27,814 nt of DNA from an archaeon (GCA_023245565.1 JAHFKB010000011.1:1-27814); one strand, 5' to 3'; counted from the stretch's first letter, positions 14,445-22,317 are shown. Notes: generated by a model not told the origin, from the letters alone. A program made the numbers and translations.

Positions 14445-15056
14445 ATGACATGGGTAGATGGAGTTTATAGGCAAGTTTATAATGATGGTTTTCTTTTTAC
14501 TAAAAGTCATCTTTATGTTTCTGATATTGCTTCTAGAAATATTCAAATTCCAATGCTACAATTAATGAAAGTACATCCTGAAAACCCAATTGAATTTTCT
14601 TATGCAGGAAGAATATCAGTGAAACCTTATGGTGATAAAAGATTAATTGGTGATATACAAAAAGATCCTAATAAAAAAATACATGATTGTGTTTCAATAT
14701 TATTTTGTCCTCCAAATTATAAATTAAGAAATGGTGTTGAGAATTTTGTTGTTGAAAATGGATATAAATTGCCTGGTAAAAATTATGATTTAACTATTGG
14801 TTATTTAGAAGGAGATGAGATTTATATTTGTTGGGCTGGCACTAGTAATTTAATTTCACATCTAGAACCACCAATTATTCCTTTTCATATTATAGATTCT
14901 TTGTTATCTAAACCAGAAGTTATTCACCATAATTGTAAAAGTTTTGAGGTTTTAGGAAAAGTTGATTTAGAAAATAATATTCTTATTCAAACTGCAAACA
15001 TTATTGCAACGAGACTTGAGGAAAGATTTCACACGAAAATTTTTATTAGGCGTTAA
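14445..15056 (+). CDS. Hypothetical protein
   Basis: I do not recognise this 203-residue protein. It is soluble and mixed alpha/beta, with an aromatic opening (WVDGVYRQVYNDGFLF). A beta-rich middle includes ILFCPPNYKLRNG and YDLTIGYLEGDEIYICWAG. The C-terminus is basic (TRLEERFHTKIFIRR). There is no signal peptide and no metal or nucleotide motif. It has its own TATA box and lies 62 bases after the purA-like gene, ending 2 bases from the convergent regulator gene. Confidence 0.65.
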   Translation: MTWVDGVYRQVYNDGFLFTKSHLYVSDIASRNIQIPMLQLMKVHPENPIEFSYAGRISVKPYGDKRLIGDIQKDPNKKIHDCVSILFCPPNYKLRNGVENFVVENGYKLPGKNYDLTIGYLEGDEIYICWAGTSNLISHLEPPIIPFHIIDSLLSKPEVIHHNCKSFEVLGKVDLENNILIQTANIIATRLEERFHTKIFIRR

Positions 15057-15058
15057 TT

Positions 15059-15910
15059 TTAATCTTTATTTATTAATAGATCTTCAATTTTATTTAAATC
15101 ATTAATTCTGTTTTCTATTGGTAAAGCATTACCATGTAAATTCCAAAATACTTTTTCTAACCATTCACACCACTCTTTATCATGAATATTATAAATTAGA
15201 TATAAATCATTTTGTAATTCCCAGTCTTTATAATCTGATTTTTTCTTTTCTTCTCTTAATCTTACTAATTTATTATCAATTATAAATCCTCTTAATGGTT
15301 GTTCTATATGTCTTACTTCAATTGCATCATAACCTAATAAATAATTTAATTCTTGTATAACTTTAATATTTTTTATAGATGCTATGTCTACTCTGCATAA
15401 TATCTTTATATTAACTCTTTTTTTAGCTAGGTCATTTAGAACATCAATAATTCTTATTCCATTTTCTATATTATTAATAAATGAAATATTTCCAGAGAAA
15501 ATAAATAATTGTCTAGTTGCAGCTTTAAATTCTTTAACTAATTTTTGTTCATTGTCTTTTGTTATTGGAATTGCAAATGCTTCTTTTTTATCTTGATTAA
15601 TTAAAGTGTAAATGTCAAATGGTGTAAAATCTTGTTTTTTTCTTCCTAATTTTATTTTATCTAATAATATTTGCTGTGCTGTACTGGCTCTCATTCCTTC
15701 TAAGTTAGCCCAGTAAACTATTTTTAATGCACCCCTAGTTCCACCCCTAAATGTTTTAAGTTTTATAGTCCCATATTTTTCTATTATATAACCTATATAT
15801 TTATCAGCTGTTAACCAAGATACTTTTAGAAGTTCTGAAATTTCTTTTATAGCTCTTGGTTGTTTGTAAACAAATTCGTTTATTGCTTTTATAGATTCAG
15901 GAGTAAGCAT
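15059..15910 (-). CDS. wHTH transcriptional regulator with TrmB/PLD-like C-terminal domain
   Basis: Residues 1-75 of 283 form a winged helix-turn-helix (RAIKEISELLKVSWLTADKY, then a basic wing KLKTFRGGTRGALKIVYW). From about 130 there is an alpha/beta domain (RQLFIFSGNISFINN, RVNIKILCRVD, LRGFIIDNKLVRL) like the phospholipase-D-fold effector half of TrmB-type regulators. It lacks HKD catalytic residues, so a sensor role is likely. It is transcribed away from the NTPase-RT module. Its minus-strand TATA (ACTTATATAG, 15931-15940) is about 25 bases before the ATG and lies inside the 58-bp element. This position makes it the prime candidate to bind that element and control the module. Confidence 0.75.
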   Translation of the reverse strand: MLTPESIKAINEFVYKQPRAIKEISELLKVSWLTADKYIGYIIEKYGTIKLKTFRGGTRGALKIVYWANLEGMRASTAQQILLDKIKLGRKKQDFTPFDIYTLINQDKKEAFAIPITKDNEQKLVKEFKAATRQLFIFSGNISFINNIENGIRIIDVLNDLAKKRVNIKILCRVDIASIKNIKVIQELNYLLGYDAIEVRHIEQPLRGFIIDNKLVRLREEKKKSDYKDWELQNDLYLIYNIHDKEWCEWLEKVFWNLHGNALPIENRINDLNKIEDLLINKD

Positions 15911-15926
15911 AATTTATTAAAAATTA

Positions 15927-15984
15927 ATCACTATATAAGTTTTTTGATAAGAAATACTTACATTTACTAAAACACTTATATAAT
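15927..15984. promoter_or_regulatory. 58-bp promoter/operator element, copy 1
   Basis: This element matches 17624-17681 at about 50 of 58 positions with no gaps. The identical blocks are ATCACT (15927-15932), a 24-base block with GATAAGAAATACTTA (15937-15960), and AAAACACTTATATAAT (15969-15984). The 24-base block is an imperfect palindrome (AAGTtTTT...AAAtACTT). It contains a minus-strand TATA for the regulator and a plus-strand TATA (CTTATATA) for the NTPase gene. The TATA predicts a leader of about 44 bases before the ATG at 16049. Confidence 0.7.
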
Positions 15985-16048
15985 AATATATTTATTAATA
16001 AAGTTTATAACTTATTACAGATTAGAAACATAGGGTTTTGAGATTATA

Positions 16049-16597
16049 ATGAAAAAATATGTTATAAGTGGTGGTCCTGGAGTTGGCAAGACTACAATAA
16101 TTAATTTATTAAAAAATGCTGGCTTTAATGTAGTTAATGAAGTTGCAAGACCAATTATTGAAGAAGAACAAGAAAAAGAAAAAACTATTTTAAATTATTC
16201 AGGAATATTTCCTTGGAATGAGTTAGAAAAATTTCAAGATTTAGTTATTGAAAAACAATTACATAAAGAATCTTTAATTAACTCTAGTGTTGTATTTTTA
16301 GATAGGAGTTTAGTAGATCCTGTTGGTTATTGTAAACAAGGAAAGGTAAATATAAGATCAGACATATTTAAATTAATTAAGGATGCAGGATATTTTAAGA
16401 TATTTTATTTAGATAATTTATCTAATTATTTTAAAGATAATGAGAGATTAGAAGATGAAGTTAAAGCTAAAAAACTACATGAACTTATATATGAGGCTTA
16501 TAATTCTCTTGGTTTTAATATTGTAAATGTTCCAGAATTAACTCCTGAAGAAAGATTAAAATTTATTTTAAAAATTGTAGAAAATCAAGAAAATTAA
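16049..16597 (+). CDS. P-loop NTPase of the AAA_28/NadR-kinase-like type
   Basis: The 182-residue protein begins with VISGGPGVGKTT (5-16), a Walker A motif right after the first strand, and then NEVARPIIEE, as in AAA_28-type predicted ATPases/kinases. A Walker B-like strand VVFLDRSLVD (about 91-100) and a lid-like arginine segment (NERLEDE) follow. The fold suggests a small-molecule or nucleotide kinase, or an ATP-driven switch; the substrate is unknown. Unlike most genes here it has no TATA at the leaderless distance. The nearest (15976-15983, in the 58-bp element) implies a leader of about 44 bases. The RT gene follows after 64 bases in the same direction. Confidence 0.8.
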   Translation: MKKYVISGGPGVGKTTIINLLKNAGFNVVNEVARPIIEEEQEKEKTILNYSGIFPWNELEKFQDLVIEKQLHKESLINSSVVFLDRSLVDPVGYCKQGKVNIRSDIFKLIKDAGYFKIFYLDNLSNYFKDNERLEDEVKAKKLHELIYEAYNSLGFNIVNVPELTPEERLKFILKIVENQEN

Positions 16598-16661
16598 ATT
16601 AAACACTATAGTATAATTTTTATAACAAATTCTTATGTAATATAAAACACTGACATAGTAT

Positions 16662-17621
16662 ATGGTTTTATTGGATTTGAGATTAAAAAAAGGTCTTTTA
16701 GATAGAACTTTGTTAATTAATTTTCAAAATGAATTATTAGAATATAAAACAAATTTTAGACATACTTTATCAATATTAGAGTCTGAAAAAGATAGAATAG
16801 AAATTTCAGATGTTATATTAGGTTTAACAGAAAAAAAACAAATATCTTTATTTAATGATGATTCTTTAACTTTAGATTGTGTTCTTGAAAATTTACTTAA
16901 TTTTAAAAAAAATAATAGACCATTATATCAGAGATTTAATAAAGAAATTAATGGAAAACTAAGAGAATTTTCTGTTCCACAAAAACCTTTAGAAGTGTTT
17001 TTAAAAAATTATGTTTTGGATATAGTTGTACAAGGTCAATGTCACTTACAGTCTCATGGTTGTGAAAATGGATATTCTGTTAGAGATAGTATAAAAAAAC
17101 ATATTCCTATTGGATCTATTTTATCATTTGATTTATCTAATGCTTTTAGAAATTTATCTATTCAATATGTATTTGATTTTTATTATAGTTTAATACTAAA
17201 GAAAACTAAAGATAGAAGATTAAGTATTAAAACTGCTGGATTTTTGTCTACTTTATCAACAATTTATTATGAAGATAATGGTTATGCACTTCCACAAGGT
17301 TCTATTTTAAGTTCTAAATTATTTAATAGAGTTTTATATCCTATAGATGAAGCAATTGAATATTATTGTGATAAAAAAAATTTTATTTATACTAGGTGGT
17401 TAGATGATTTTAATATAAGTTCTAAAAATAAAAATGTTGGTGAAGAAGATTTATTTAAGACAATAGAAATAGTTAGAGATTATTTTCCTATATCTGAGAA
17501 AAAAACTTATTTACAAAGAGAGAAAGTTGTTTATTTATTAGGACATAAAGTTATTGGAGATAGAATTGGTTTAGCTAATCATAAAGAATTAGAATCTAGA
17601 AAATCTGTTAAACCCTTTTAA
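16662..17621 (+). CDS. Reverse transcriptase, compact and freestanding
   Basis: The 319-residue protein has an ordered series of reverse-transcriptase motifs. Block 1 has NGKLREFSVP (97-106). Block 2 is SHGCENGYSVRDSI (131-144). Block 3 (motif A) is SFDLSNAFRNL with D157, and block 4 (motif B) is ALPQGSILSSKLFN (209-222). Block 5 (motif C) is TRWLDDFNIS with D248 and D249. A block-7 strand reads VVYLLGHKVIG (289-299). All three catalytic aspartates are present. The usual Tyr/Phe of YxDD is Trp. There is no maturase, endonuclease, integrase or RNase H region, and the protein ends soon after block 7. Group II intron structure and a retron-type ncRNA are not apparent. It sits between the NTPase and a small unknown gene; tracts AAACACT recur at 16601 and 16644. 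The family within RTs is unresolved. Confidence 0.9.
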   Translation: MVLLDLRLKKGLLDRTLLINFQNELLEYKTNFRHTLSILESEKDRIEISDVILGLTEKKQISLFNDDSLTLDCVLENLLNFKKNNRPLYQRFNKEINGKLREFSVPQKPLEVFLKNYVLDIVVQGQCHLQSHGCENGYSVRDSIKKHIPIGSILSFDLSNAFRNLSIQYVFDFYYSLILKKTKDRRLSIKTAGFLSTLSTIYYEDNGYALPQGSILSSKLFNRVLYPIDEAIEYYCDKKNFIYTRWLDDFNISSKNKNVGEEDLFKTIEIVRDYFPISEKKTYLQREKVVYLLGHKVIGDRIGLANHKELESRKSVKPF

Positions 17622-17623
17622 AT

Positions 17624-17681
17624 ATCACTGTTTAAGTTTTTTGATAAGAAATACTTAAGAAGAATAAAACACTTATATAAT
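17624..17681. promoter_or_regulatory. 58-bp promoter/operator element, copy 2
   Basis: This is the second copy of the element at 15927-15984, exactly 1,697 bases later, with the same block spacing. The regulator's minus-strand TATA is absent (CTGTTTAAG instead of CTATATAAG), while the palindrome and plus-strand TATA (CTTATATA, 17672-17679) are kept. That TATA lies only about 8 bases from the ATG at 17684, so the transcription start or translation start of the following gene is unusual. Confidence 0.7.
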
Positions 17682-17683
17682 TT

Positions 17684-18121
17684 ATGTATGAAATAAATAG
17701 AGATCAAAGAAAAGAAATTGTTGATGAAATTCTTAAATTAATTTCAGATAATAAAGATATAACTAGAAAAACAATAGATGACTTAGTTGATAAATTTGAA
17801 GGGCAAGACATGAATGCTATTGGCTTATTATATAGAGCAGCAGAAGCATCTAGGTTTGAGGAATATGTTGCAAAATTAAATGATTATTATACTAAAGATG
17901 GACAATATGTTTCTGTAGATAATAGAAAAGCTGCTAGAAATTATAATATAACAATATTAAGAGATATTGTAAACAAAGAAACAGAGATTGTAAATCTTGA
18001 ACGTCCAGCATCGCATAGAAATTATTGGCCTATTGAAGTACAAACTTTAGCAAAATCTCTTGGATCTGTAAAAATGGAATTATTTTTTGCAGATTGTTTT
18101 CAAGAAATTATGAAAAAATAA
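17684..18121 (+). CDS. Hypothetical helical protein of the RT module
   Basis: I do not recognise this 145-residue protein. It is soluble, acidic at the start and largely helical (DQRKEIVDEILKLISDNKDI, AIGLLYRAAEASRFEEYVAK). The C-terminal part has ERPASHRNYWPIEVQTLAKS and ends FFADCFQEIMKK. There is no catalytic or metal motif. It follows the RT by 62 bases and is preceded by the second 58-bp element, so it probably shares control with the NTPase. The ATG at 17684 is the only good upstream start, but it lies only 8 bases after the TATA. A start from the TATA-like AATACTTA (17650-17657), 30 bases upstream, is an alternative. It ends one base before trpS. Confidence 0.65.
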   Translation: MYEINRDQRKEIVDEILKLISDNKDITRKTIDDLVDKFEGQDMNAIGLLYRAAEASRFEEYVAKLNDYYTKDGQYVSVDNRKAARNYNITILRDIVNKETEIVNLERPASHRNYWPIEVQTLAKSLGSVKMELFFADCFQEIMKK

Positions 18122-18122
18122 T

Positions 18123-19235
18123 TTAAATTAAAAATTTACTAACTTGTTTTTTAGCTAATTCTCTTTTCTTTTGATGTTCTTTTAAAAATGAAGTAACTTT
18201 TTCTATTAGTATTGCTTTTAGTTCTCCTGTTAATAATTTACCAGATTTATAATCATTGTAAATTTTCTCTAATTTTTTATCATCAGGTTCAAAAAACATT
18301 CTTAACCATTGATAACTTACATCTATGTCTGGATTTCCACCTTTTTTTCTATGTTCTTCTATTGTTGCTTGTCCACCTGAGAAAGCATATTTATTTATTT
18401 TTTTAGTTATAACTTCTGGCGAATCTGTAGTATAAATTGCAGAACTTTCATCTGAAGCTGACATTTTTCCATGAATTCCAGTTAATGGTGGAAGAAAAAC
18501 ACATTGAATACTAGCAGGTTTGTAATGGCCTAACTTTGGTAAAATATCTCTAGTTAATCTAAAATGTGGATCTTGATCAACTGCATGAGGAATTAAACAA
18601 GGTATTTTTTTATTTTTTAAAACTGAAGGAAGAAAAGCAGGAACTGTCTGCATTGAAGTGTAAAATATTTCACCAATATTTGATTGTTCATTTAAACCAA
18701 AAGAAGATTTTACTTGTGAAAACGTGATTTTCTTAGCAACTTTGCAAGCTTCTTTGTACATTATATTTGAATTTTTTGTATCTATTAAAAATTTAGTTTT
18801 CTTAGGATCAAAACCTAGAGCTATAACATCTAACATATTTTCTTGAAGATATTTTTCAGTATCATCAAAAGTTAAATTATCTTTAAATAAAAATTTCTCT
18901 TCATCTGGAAATTGAAACCATAATTCAACATCAAATTTATCTTGCAACCACTTTGTAAAAATCCAAGGCAATAAATGTCCTATGTGAACTGGACCTGAAG
19001 GAGCTCTTCCTGTGTATAAATAAAACTTATTTCCTTTTTCATATTCATTTAATATAAATTTTAGATCTCTATGAGCAAAAAATACTTTTCTTCTTAACAT
19101 GAAATGAATATCTTTAGTATGTTTTTTTAATGAATTAAGAACTTCTTCATTTATTTTTTCTACTCCAAACTCTTTAATTAGTCTGTCGTAATCAACTTCT
19201 CCTTTTACTTCCCATGGTGTTACTGAAAAACCCAT
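18123..19235 (-). CDS. trpS: Tryptophanyl-tRNA synthetase, archaeal/eukaryotic type
   Basis: TrpRS attaches tryptophan to tRNA-Trp. This 370-residue class I enzyme has the HIGH motif within YTGRAPSGPVHIGHLLPW (HIGH at 84-87) and the KMSAS loop at 257-261 (GIHGKMSASDES). It also has archaeal/eukaryotic signatures FPDEEKFLF, VDQDPHFRLTRDI and AFSGGQATIEEHR. The C-terminal anticodon helices end in KKREL. Its length is typical of archaea. A minus-strand TATA (GTTTATAAAAA, about 19255-19264) lies about 25 bases before the ATG. It converges with the RT-module gene, one base between stops. Confidence 0.96.
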   Translation of the reverse strand: MGFSVTPWEVKGEVDYDRLIKEFGVEKINEEVLNSLKKHTKDIHFMLRRKVFFAHRDLKFILNEYEKGNKFYLYTGRAPSGPVHIGHLLPWIFTKWLQDKFDVELWFQFPDEEKFLFKDNLTFDDTEKYLQENMLDVIALGFDPKKTKFLIDTKNSNIMYKEACKVAKKITFSQVKSSFGLNEQSNIGEIFYTSMQTVPAFLPSVLKNKKIPCLIPHAVDQDPHFRLTRDILPKLGHYKPASIQCVFLPPLTGIHGKMSASDESSAIYTTDSPEVITKKINKYAFSGGQATIEEHRKKGGNPDIDVSYQWLRMFFEPDDKKLEKIYNDYKSGKLLTGELKAILIEKVTSFLKEHQKKRELAKKQVSKFLI

Positions 19236-19321
19236 GTTTTTCTTAGTTTATTGTTTTTTATAAACTTTTTTGAATTTATATTTTAGTAAGATTTATGTTT
19301 ATTATCAATATTTCTTTGATT

Positions 19322-19432
19322 ATGAATGGTGTTTATCAAGACTGTCCTAATTGTGGAAATAAAATGATTGGTATTGCAGGAAGAAAAGATGCGATTTGTG
19401 AAAATTGCGGTTATAAAGAACCTTGCTGTTAG
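19322..19432 (+). CDS. Small zinc-ribbon protein
   Basis: This 36-residue ORF reads from ATG 19322 through DCPNCGNKM, then AICENCGY and CC before a TAG stop. The two CxxC knuckles, 15 residues apart, form a one-domain zinc ribbon. An in-frame ATG at 19295 would add 9 hydrophobic residues. The TATA-like TTTATATTTT at 19275-19284 predicts a transcript starting near 19305, after that ATG, so 19322 is preferred. A T-rich tract (GTTTTTCTTT, about 19432-19441) follows as a likely terminator. Zinc ribbons of this size often bind RNA polymerase, the ribosome or other proteins; the role here is not known. Confidence 0.7.
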   Translation: MNGVYQDCPNCGNKMIGIAGRKDAICENCGYKEPCC

Positions 19433-19486
19433 TTTTTCTTTATAGAAATATTTATAAATATGTTACCACTATTCAGATGATAAAAA

Positions 19487-20089
19487 ATGAAAAAATCTAT
19501 TTATTTATTGTTACTTAGTACTTTAGCTAGTGCTAATTATGCTAATGCAGATACACCTCCTACTGAACAACAATGTAGGGTAACTTATCCTTGTCCTGTA
19601 GTTGATATAAAAGCACTTTGTGAACCTTATGTTGCAAAAAAAAGACCTGAAATAGAAAAAGATGTAAGAGATAAAGTAAAAGAAGAAGCTATAGAGAGAA
19701 GGAAGAAGAGAAAAATAGAAGAGGAAAAACATCCAAAACCAAAAAAAATAGATGTTGTTAAGATTTATAATGATAGAGAAGTAGTAAGAACTGTAGGTGA
19801 AGATCCTTTATCTGAGAGATGTTATGGAAGTTTAATTAAACCTTTAATATTACAATATGTTACTAAATTAGAAGGTAATGTTCTTGCAACTGGATCTATT
19901 TTTGCTAGATACGAAGTTAATCCTAATGGATATGTTGCAAATTTTAGAGTTAGTGCAAATTCTCAAGAACTTGATGGTCTTGTTAAAAAAATACAAGAGA
20001 CAATGGATAAATCTAAGTGTTATACTCCTCAAGCTGCTCCAGATTCATACTCTGCAAAGTGGTCTGTAGATTTAAAATCAAATAATTAA
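19487..20089 (+). CDS. Secreted protein with TonB/AgmX-like C-terminal domain
   Basis: The 200-residue protein begins with a signal peptide (KKSIYLLLLSTLASANYANA, cleavage after Ala21). A mature N-terminus with Cys residues and a charged, probably coiled-coil stretch (EIEKDVRDKVKEEAIERRKK, about 56-75) follow. Five cysteines are spread along the mature chain, which suggests disulfides outside the cell. The C-terminal part (about 130-185, SIFARYEVNPNGYVANFRVS and later LDGLVKKIQETMDKSKCYTP) has the shape of the TonB/AgmX C-terminal domain: strand, 'dG.v' turn, strand, helix. Such domains are typical of bacteria with outer membranes and odd in an archaeon. A TATA box at 19451-19458 gives a leader of about 6 bases. 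The large secreted gene follows 62 bases later. Confidence 0.65.
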   Translation: MKKSIYLLLLSTLASANYANADTPPTEQQCRVTYPCPVVDIKALCEPYVAKKRPEIEKDVRDKVKEEAIERRKKRKIEEEKHPKPKKIDVVKIYNDREVVRTVGEDPLSERCYGSLIKPLILQYVTKLEGNVLATGSIFARYEVNPNGYVANFRVSANSQELDGLVKKIQETMDKSKCYTPQAAPDSYSAKWSVDLKSNN

Positions 20090-20101
20090 ATAAAAGGGAA
20101 A

Positions 20102-20112
20102 GTTTAAATATA
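20102..20112 (+). promoter_or_regulatory. TATA region of the large secreted protein
   Basis: GTTTAAATATA predicts transcription from about 20133, downstream of a possible GTG start (20128) but upstream of the ATG at 20152. This supports the ATG and leaves a short leader of about 20 bases. Confidence 0.5.
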
Positions 20113-20151
20113 AGTACTTACTTTTGTGTGATAACACATTTTCACTTTAAA

Positions 20152-21777
20152 ATGGTATTAAAAAAAAATTTATTGGCTAGTTTGGCTTTAACTGGTGTTG
20201 CTAATGCAGCTACTCCAGAAGAAATTCTTAGTAGATCTACAAATAATAATGGTGGTTTATTAAAACTTTTAGATGCAAATGGAAATACTTTACAAGATAG
20301 AGGTAGTCCAAAATATTTACAAATTAATCTTGGTGATAGACCTGGTGCACTTTCTGTTCCAGATGGTAGTGTTTATTCTTTAAATGATTTATCTGTACAT
20401 GCTTTAAGTAAAAATCCTGACAGTGAAAGATCTGAACCTTGTAAAGGTAAAATTACTTTTCAATATCCTGTAGAAACAACTGGAAAAGTAAATTTAGATG
20501 ATTGTCTTACAGAACCTGGATCTAAATTTGGTATTGGTTTATTTTTAAGAACTCCTACTGGAGATGCTAAAGAACTTGCTTCATTAGATTATGAACAAAA
20601 AATACCTGAAAGAGTGACTGTAATTGATTTTGTAAGATTACAAGTTCCAGTTCCTTCACCTGCTCCTACTCAAGTTAAAGGAAAAGAAGAACAAGTTATA
20701 GTAATTCCTCAATCAGAAAATAATGGTAATAATGATATAGTAGTTAATAGAAAAATTAATCCTTTATTATTTTTATATACTTTTGGAGGTAAACTTACTT
20801 TTGGTAGATATGATGTATCAAGAAGTACAGATCCTAATATTAGATTTGGTTTATTTAGATATGATCTTAATTTAGGTCTTGGTGCTGGTACAAATAATGT
20901 TTCTCTTATGGTTACTGCTGGTTTTGATGATATTGTTAGTTTAGATGGTGTTTACAAACCAACTGGTGAAACTTTAAGTTTTAAACCTAGTGATCGTAGA
21001 GTAGGTCAAGCTGGTTTAAGATTAGCAGTAAATGCTGGAAGTGGCAGAACAAATACAAGATTAATGTTACATGGAAATGGATTATTTCAAAAATTAAATT
21101 TTAATTATTTAGGTCAATTAATGCAAGAGACAGCTAATGGTGGAAGAGTAGTTGCAGACATAGAGGTGCCTAAATTAATTTGGAATGGAAATAGATTTGT
21201 ATGGGGATTAGAAGCTCATGGTGATTTAGAAGTTTTAGGTATCAAACAAGTTATACCTGGATTAACTACTGATTATGGTGTAAAACATAGATTACATTTA
21301 TATGGTGATACTGTTATGAAAGGAAATGCTAAATATGCTTCAGTTAGTTTTAGAGCAGGTGCTGGTTTTGATAGTATGTTACATTTAGATTTTAATGAAG
21401 AATTATCTCCTGATAGATTAAGACAATTAGATGCTCAAGTTAAAAGTGGAAATGCATATGTTGGAGATTTAACAAGACCTAATACTATATCTCCATTTGG
21501 TTTAGCAAGATTAAATGTTCAACCTTATTCAAGTAAAGTTGTTAATAATTTTGCTGTATCTGGAATATTTCCATTAGATACAACAAATGAAGTTCAAAGA
21601 TATATGGCTTGTTTAGAATATGGTGTTAATTTTTCAAAGATGGCAAAATTAAATTTTAATTTGTGTTATTCTGGTGGGAAAAATGGTGCTGTTAGATCTG
21701 ATGCTGGAACAGTTAGTTTAGGATTTGGAGATACTACTCCATTACAACATAGAATAGACTGGCTTGATATAAGATAG
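20152..21777 (+). CDS. Large secreted beta-rich protein, barrel-like
   Basis: The protein has about 541 residues with a signal peptide (MVLKKNLLASLALTGVANA). An N-terminal domain (about 25-150) contains a single Cys pair (EPCKGK, DDCLTE). A Pro/Gln linker (VPVPSPAPTQVKGKEEQ) precedes a long C-terminal region of alternating polar and hydrophobic strands with Gly/Asn turns (LNLGLGAGTNNVSLMVTAGF, HRLHLYGDTVMKG, YASVSFRAGAGFD). This pattern resembles an outer-membrane beta-barrel or a beta-helix/adhesin more than a globular enzyme. No sorting or anchor motif is visible at the C-terminus. It follows the TonB-like secreted protein and may act with it at the cell surface. No specific family is recognised. 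Confidence 0.65.
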   Translation: MVLKKNLLASLALTGVANAATPEEILSRSTNNNGGLLKLLDANGNTLQDRGSPKYLQINLGDRPGALSVPDGSVYSLNDLSVHALSKNPDSERSEPCKGKITFQYPVETTGKVNLDDCLTEPGSKFGIGLFLRTPTGDAKELASLDYEQKIPERVTVIDFVRLQVPVPSPAPTQVKGKEEQVIVIPQSENNGNNDIVVNRKINPLLFLYTFGGKLTFGRYDVSRSTDPNIRFGLFRYDLNLGLGAGTNNVSLMVTAGFDDIVSLDGVYKPTGETLSFKPSDRRVGQAGLRLAVNAGSGRTNTRLMLHGNGLFQKLNFNYLGQLMQETANGGRVVADIEVPKLIWNGNRFVWGLEAHGDLEVLGIKQVIPGLTTDYGVKHRLHLYGDTVMKGNAKYASVSFRAGAGFDSMLHLDFNEELSPDRLRQLDAQVKSGNAYVGDLTRPNTISPFGLARLNVQPYSSKVVNNFAVSGIFPLDTTNEVQRYMACLEYGVNFSKMAKLNFNLCYSGGKNGAVRSDAGTVSLGFGDTTPLQHRIDWLDIR

Positions 21778-21780
21778 ATT

Positions 21781-21788
21781 TTTATATT
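21781..21788 (+). promoter_or_regulatory. TATA box of the membrane protein gene at 21809
   Basis: TTTATATT is centred about 24 bases before the ATG, giving a leaderless start and a separate transcript from the secreted-protein gene. Confidence 0.5.
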
Positions 21789-21808
21789 AAATTTAATTCT
21801 ATTAATTT

Positions 21809-22285
21809 ATGATTGAGATTTTTATTTCATTTTTAGCTATATTTATTGGTTATTTAATAGCTAAATATACAAAAGAAGAATTAAAATCTGGAAAGATTTA
21901 TTTTGAAATTATTCAAATTATTGTTTTAATTATTTTAATAATTATTTTATTATTCCAAGAGTTTATCTGGTGGCTATTTTTCTTAGGAGTTTTAATTGGA
22001 TTAATAATTAGATATGAATATATTTACTTTAGTTTAGGTTTAATTAACATATTAAATATAAATTCTAGTTTTTTATTATCTTCGTTAATATTTATTTATG
22101 GTTTATCTTATGGAAGTCTAGCTTATTATAAAAATAATTTTAAATTATTAATTTATAATCTTCCATTATTTTTAATTCCTTTATTATTTTACTTTTTCAA
22201 TTATAATTTTTTATCTTTAGCAGCTGGTGGTTTAATTTCTATTTTCATTATTAAAATCTATAATTTAATAAATAGATATTTATGA
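21809..22285 (+). CDS. Polytopic membrane protein of unknown function
   Basis: Nearly all of the 158 residues are hydrophobic. About five or six membrane segments can be seen: 2-18, 32-49, 52-67, 85-103, 113-130 and 132-152. The only conserved-looking polar stretch is IAKYTKEELKSGKIYFE (17-33), a cytoplasmic loop after the first helix. There are no transporter or enzyme signatures. The isoleucine/leucine/phenylalanine bias fits the AT-rich genome. The start fits the TATA spacing. Confidence 0.7.
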   Translation: MIEIFISFLAIFIGYLIAKYTKEELKSGKIYFEIIQIIVLIILIIILLFQEFIWWLFFLGVLIGLIIRYEYIYFSLGLINILNINSSFLLSSLIFIYGLSYGSLAYYKNNFKLLIYNLPLFLIPLLFYFFNYNFLSLAAGGLISIFIIKIYNLINRYL

Positions 22286-22310
22286 AATATATTTTTTATT
22301 TACAATAAAA

Positions 22311-22317
22311 TTATAAG
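22311..22317 (+). promoter_or_regulatory. TATA box of the gene at 22339
   Basis: TTATAAG is centred 25 bases before the ATG with no Shine-Dalgarno site, indicating a leaderless start. Confidence 0.45.

Noticed and set aside
15911..16661. Retron-type msr-msd non-coding RNA near the reverse transcriptase
   Set aside because: The gaps are only 138, 64 and 62 bases, without convincing long hairpins or flanking inverted repeats of retron type.
16662..17621. Group II intron-encoded maturase
   Set aside because: The protein ends just after RT block 7 with no maturase or endonuclease region, and there is no intron-like domain V hairpin or interrupted host gene.
16662..18121. Diversity-generating retroelement template/variable repeat pair
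   Set aside because: No roughly 100-base near-repeat with adenine-biased differences was seen, and motif B reads LPQGS rather than the usual DGR form. By-eye search only; a self-alignment of the contig would settle it.
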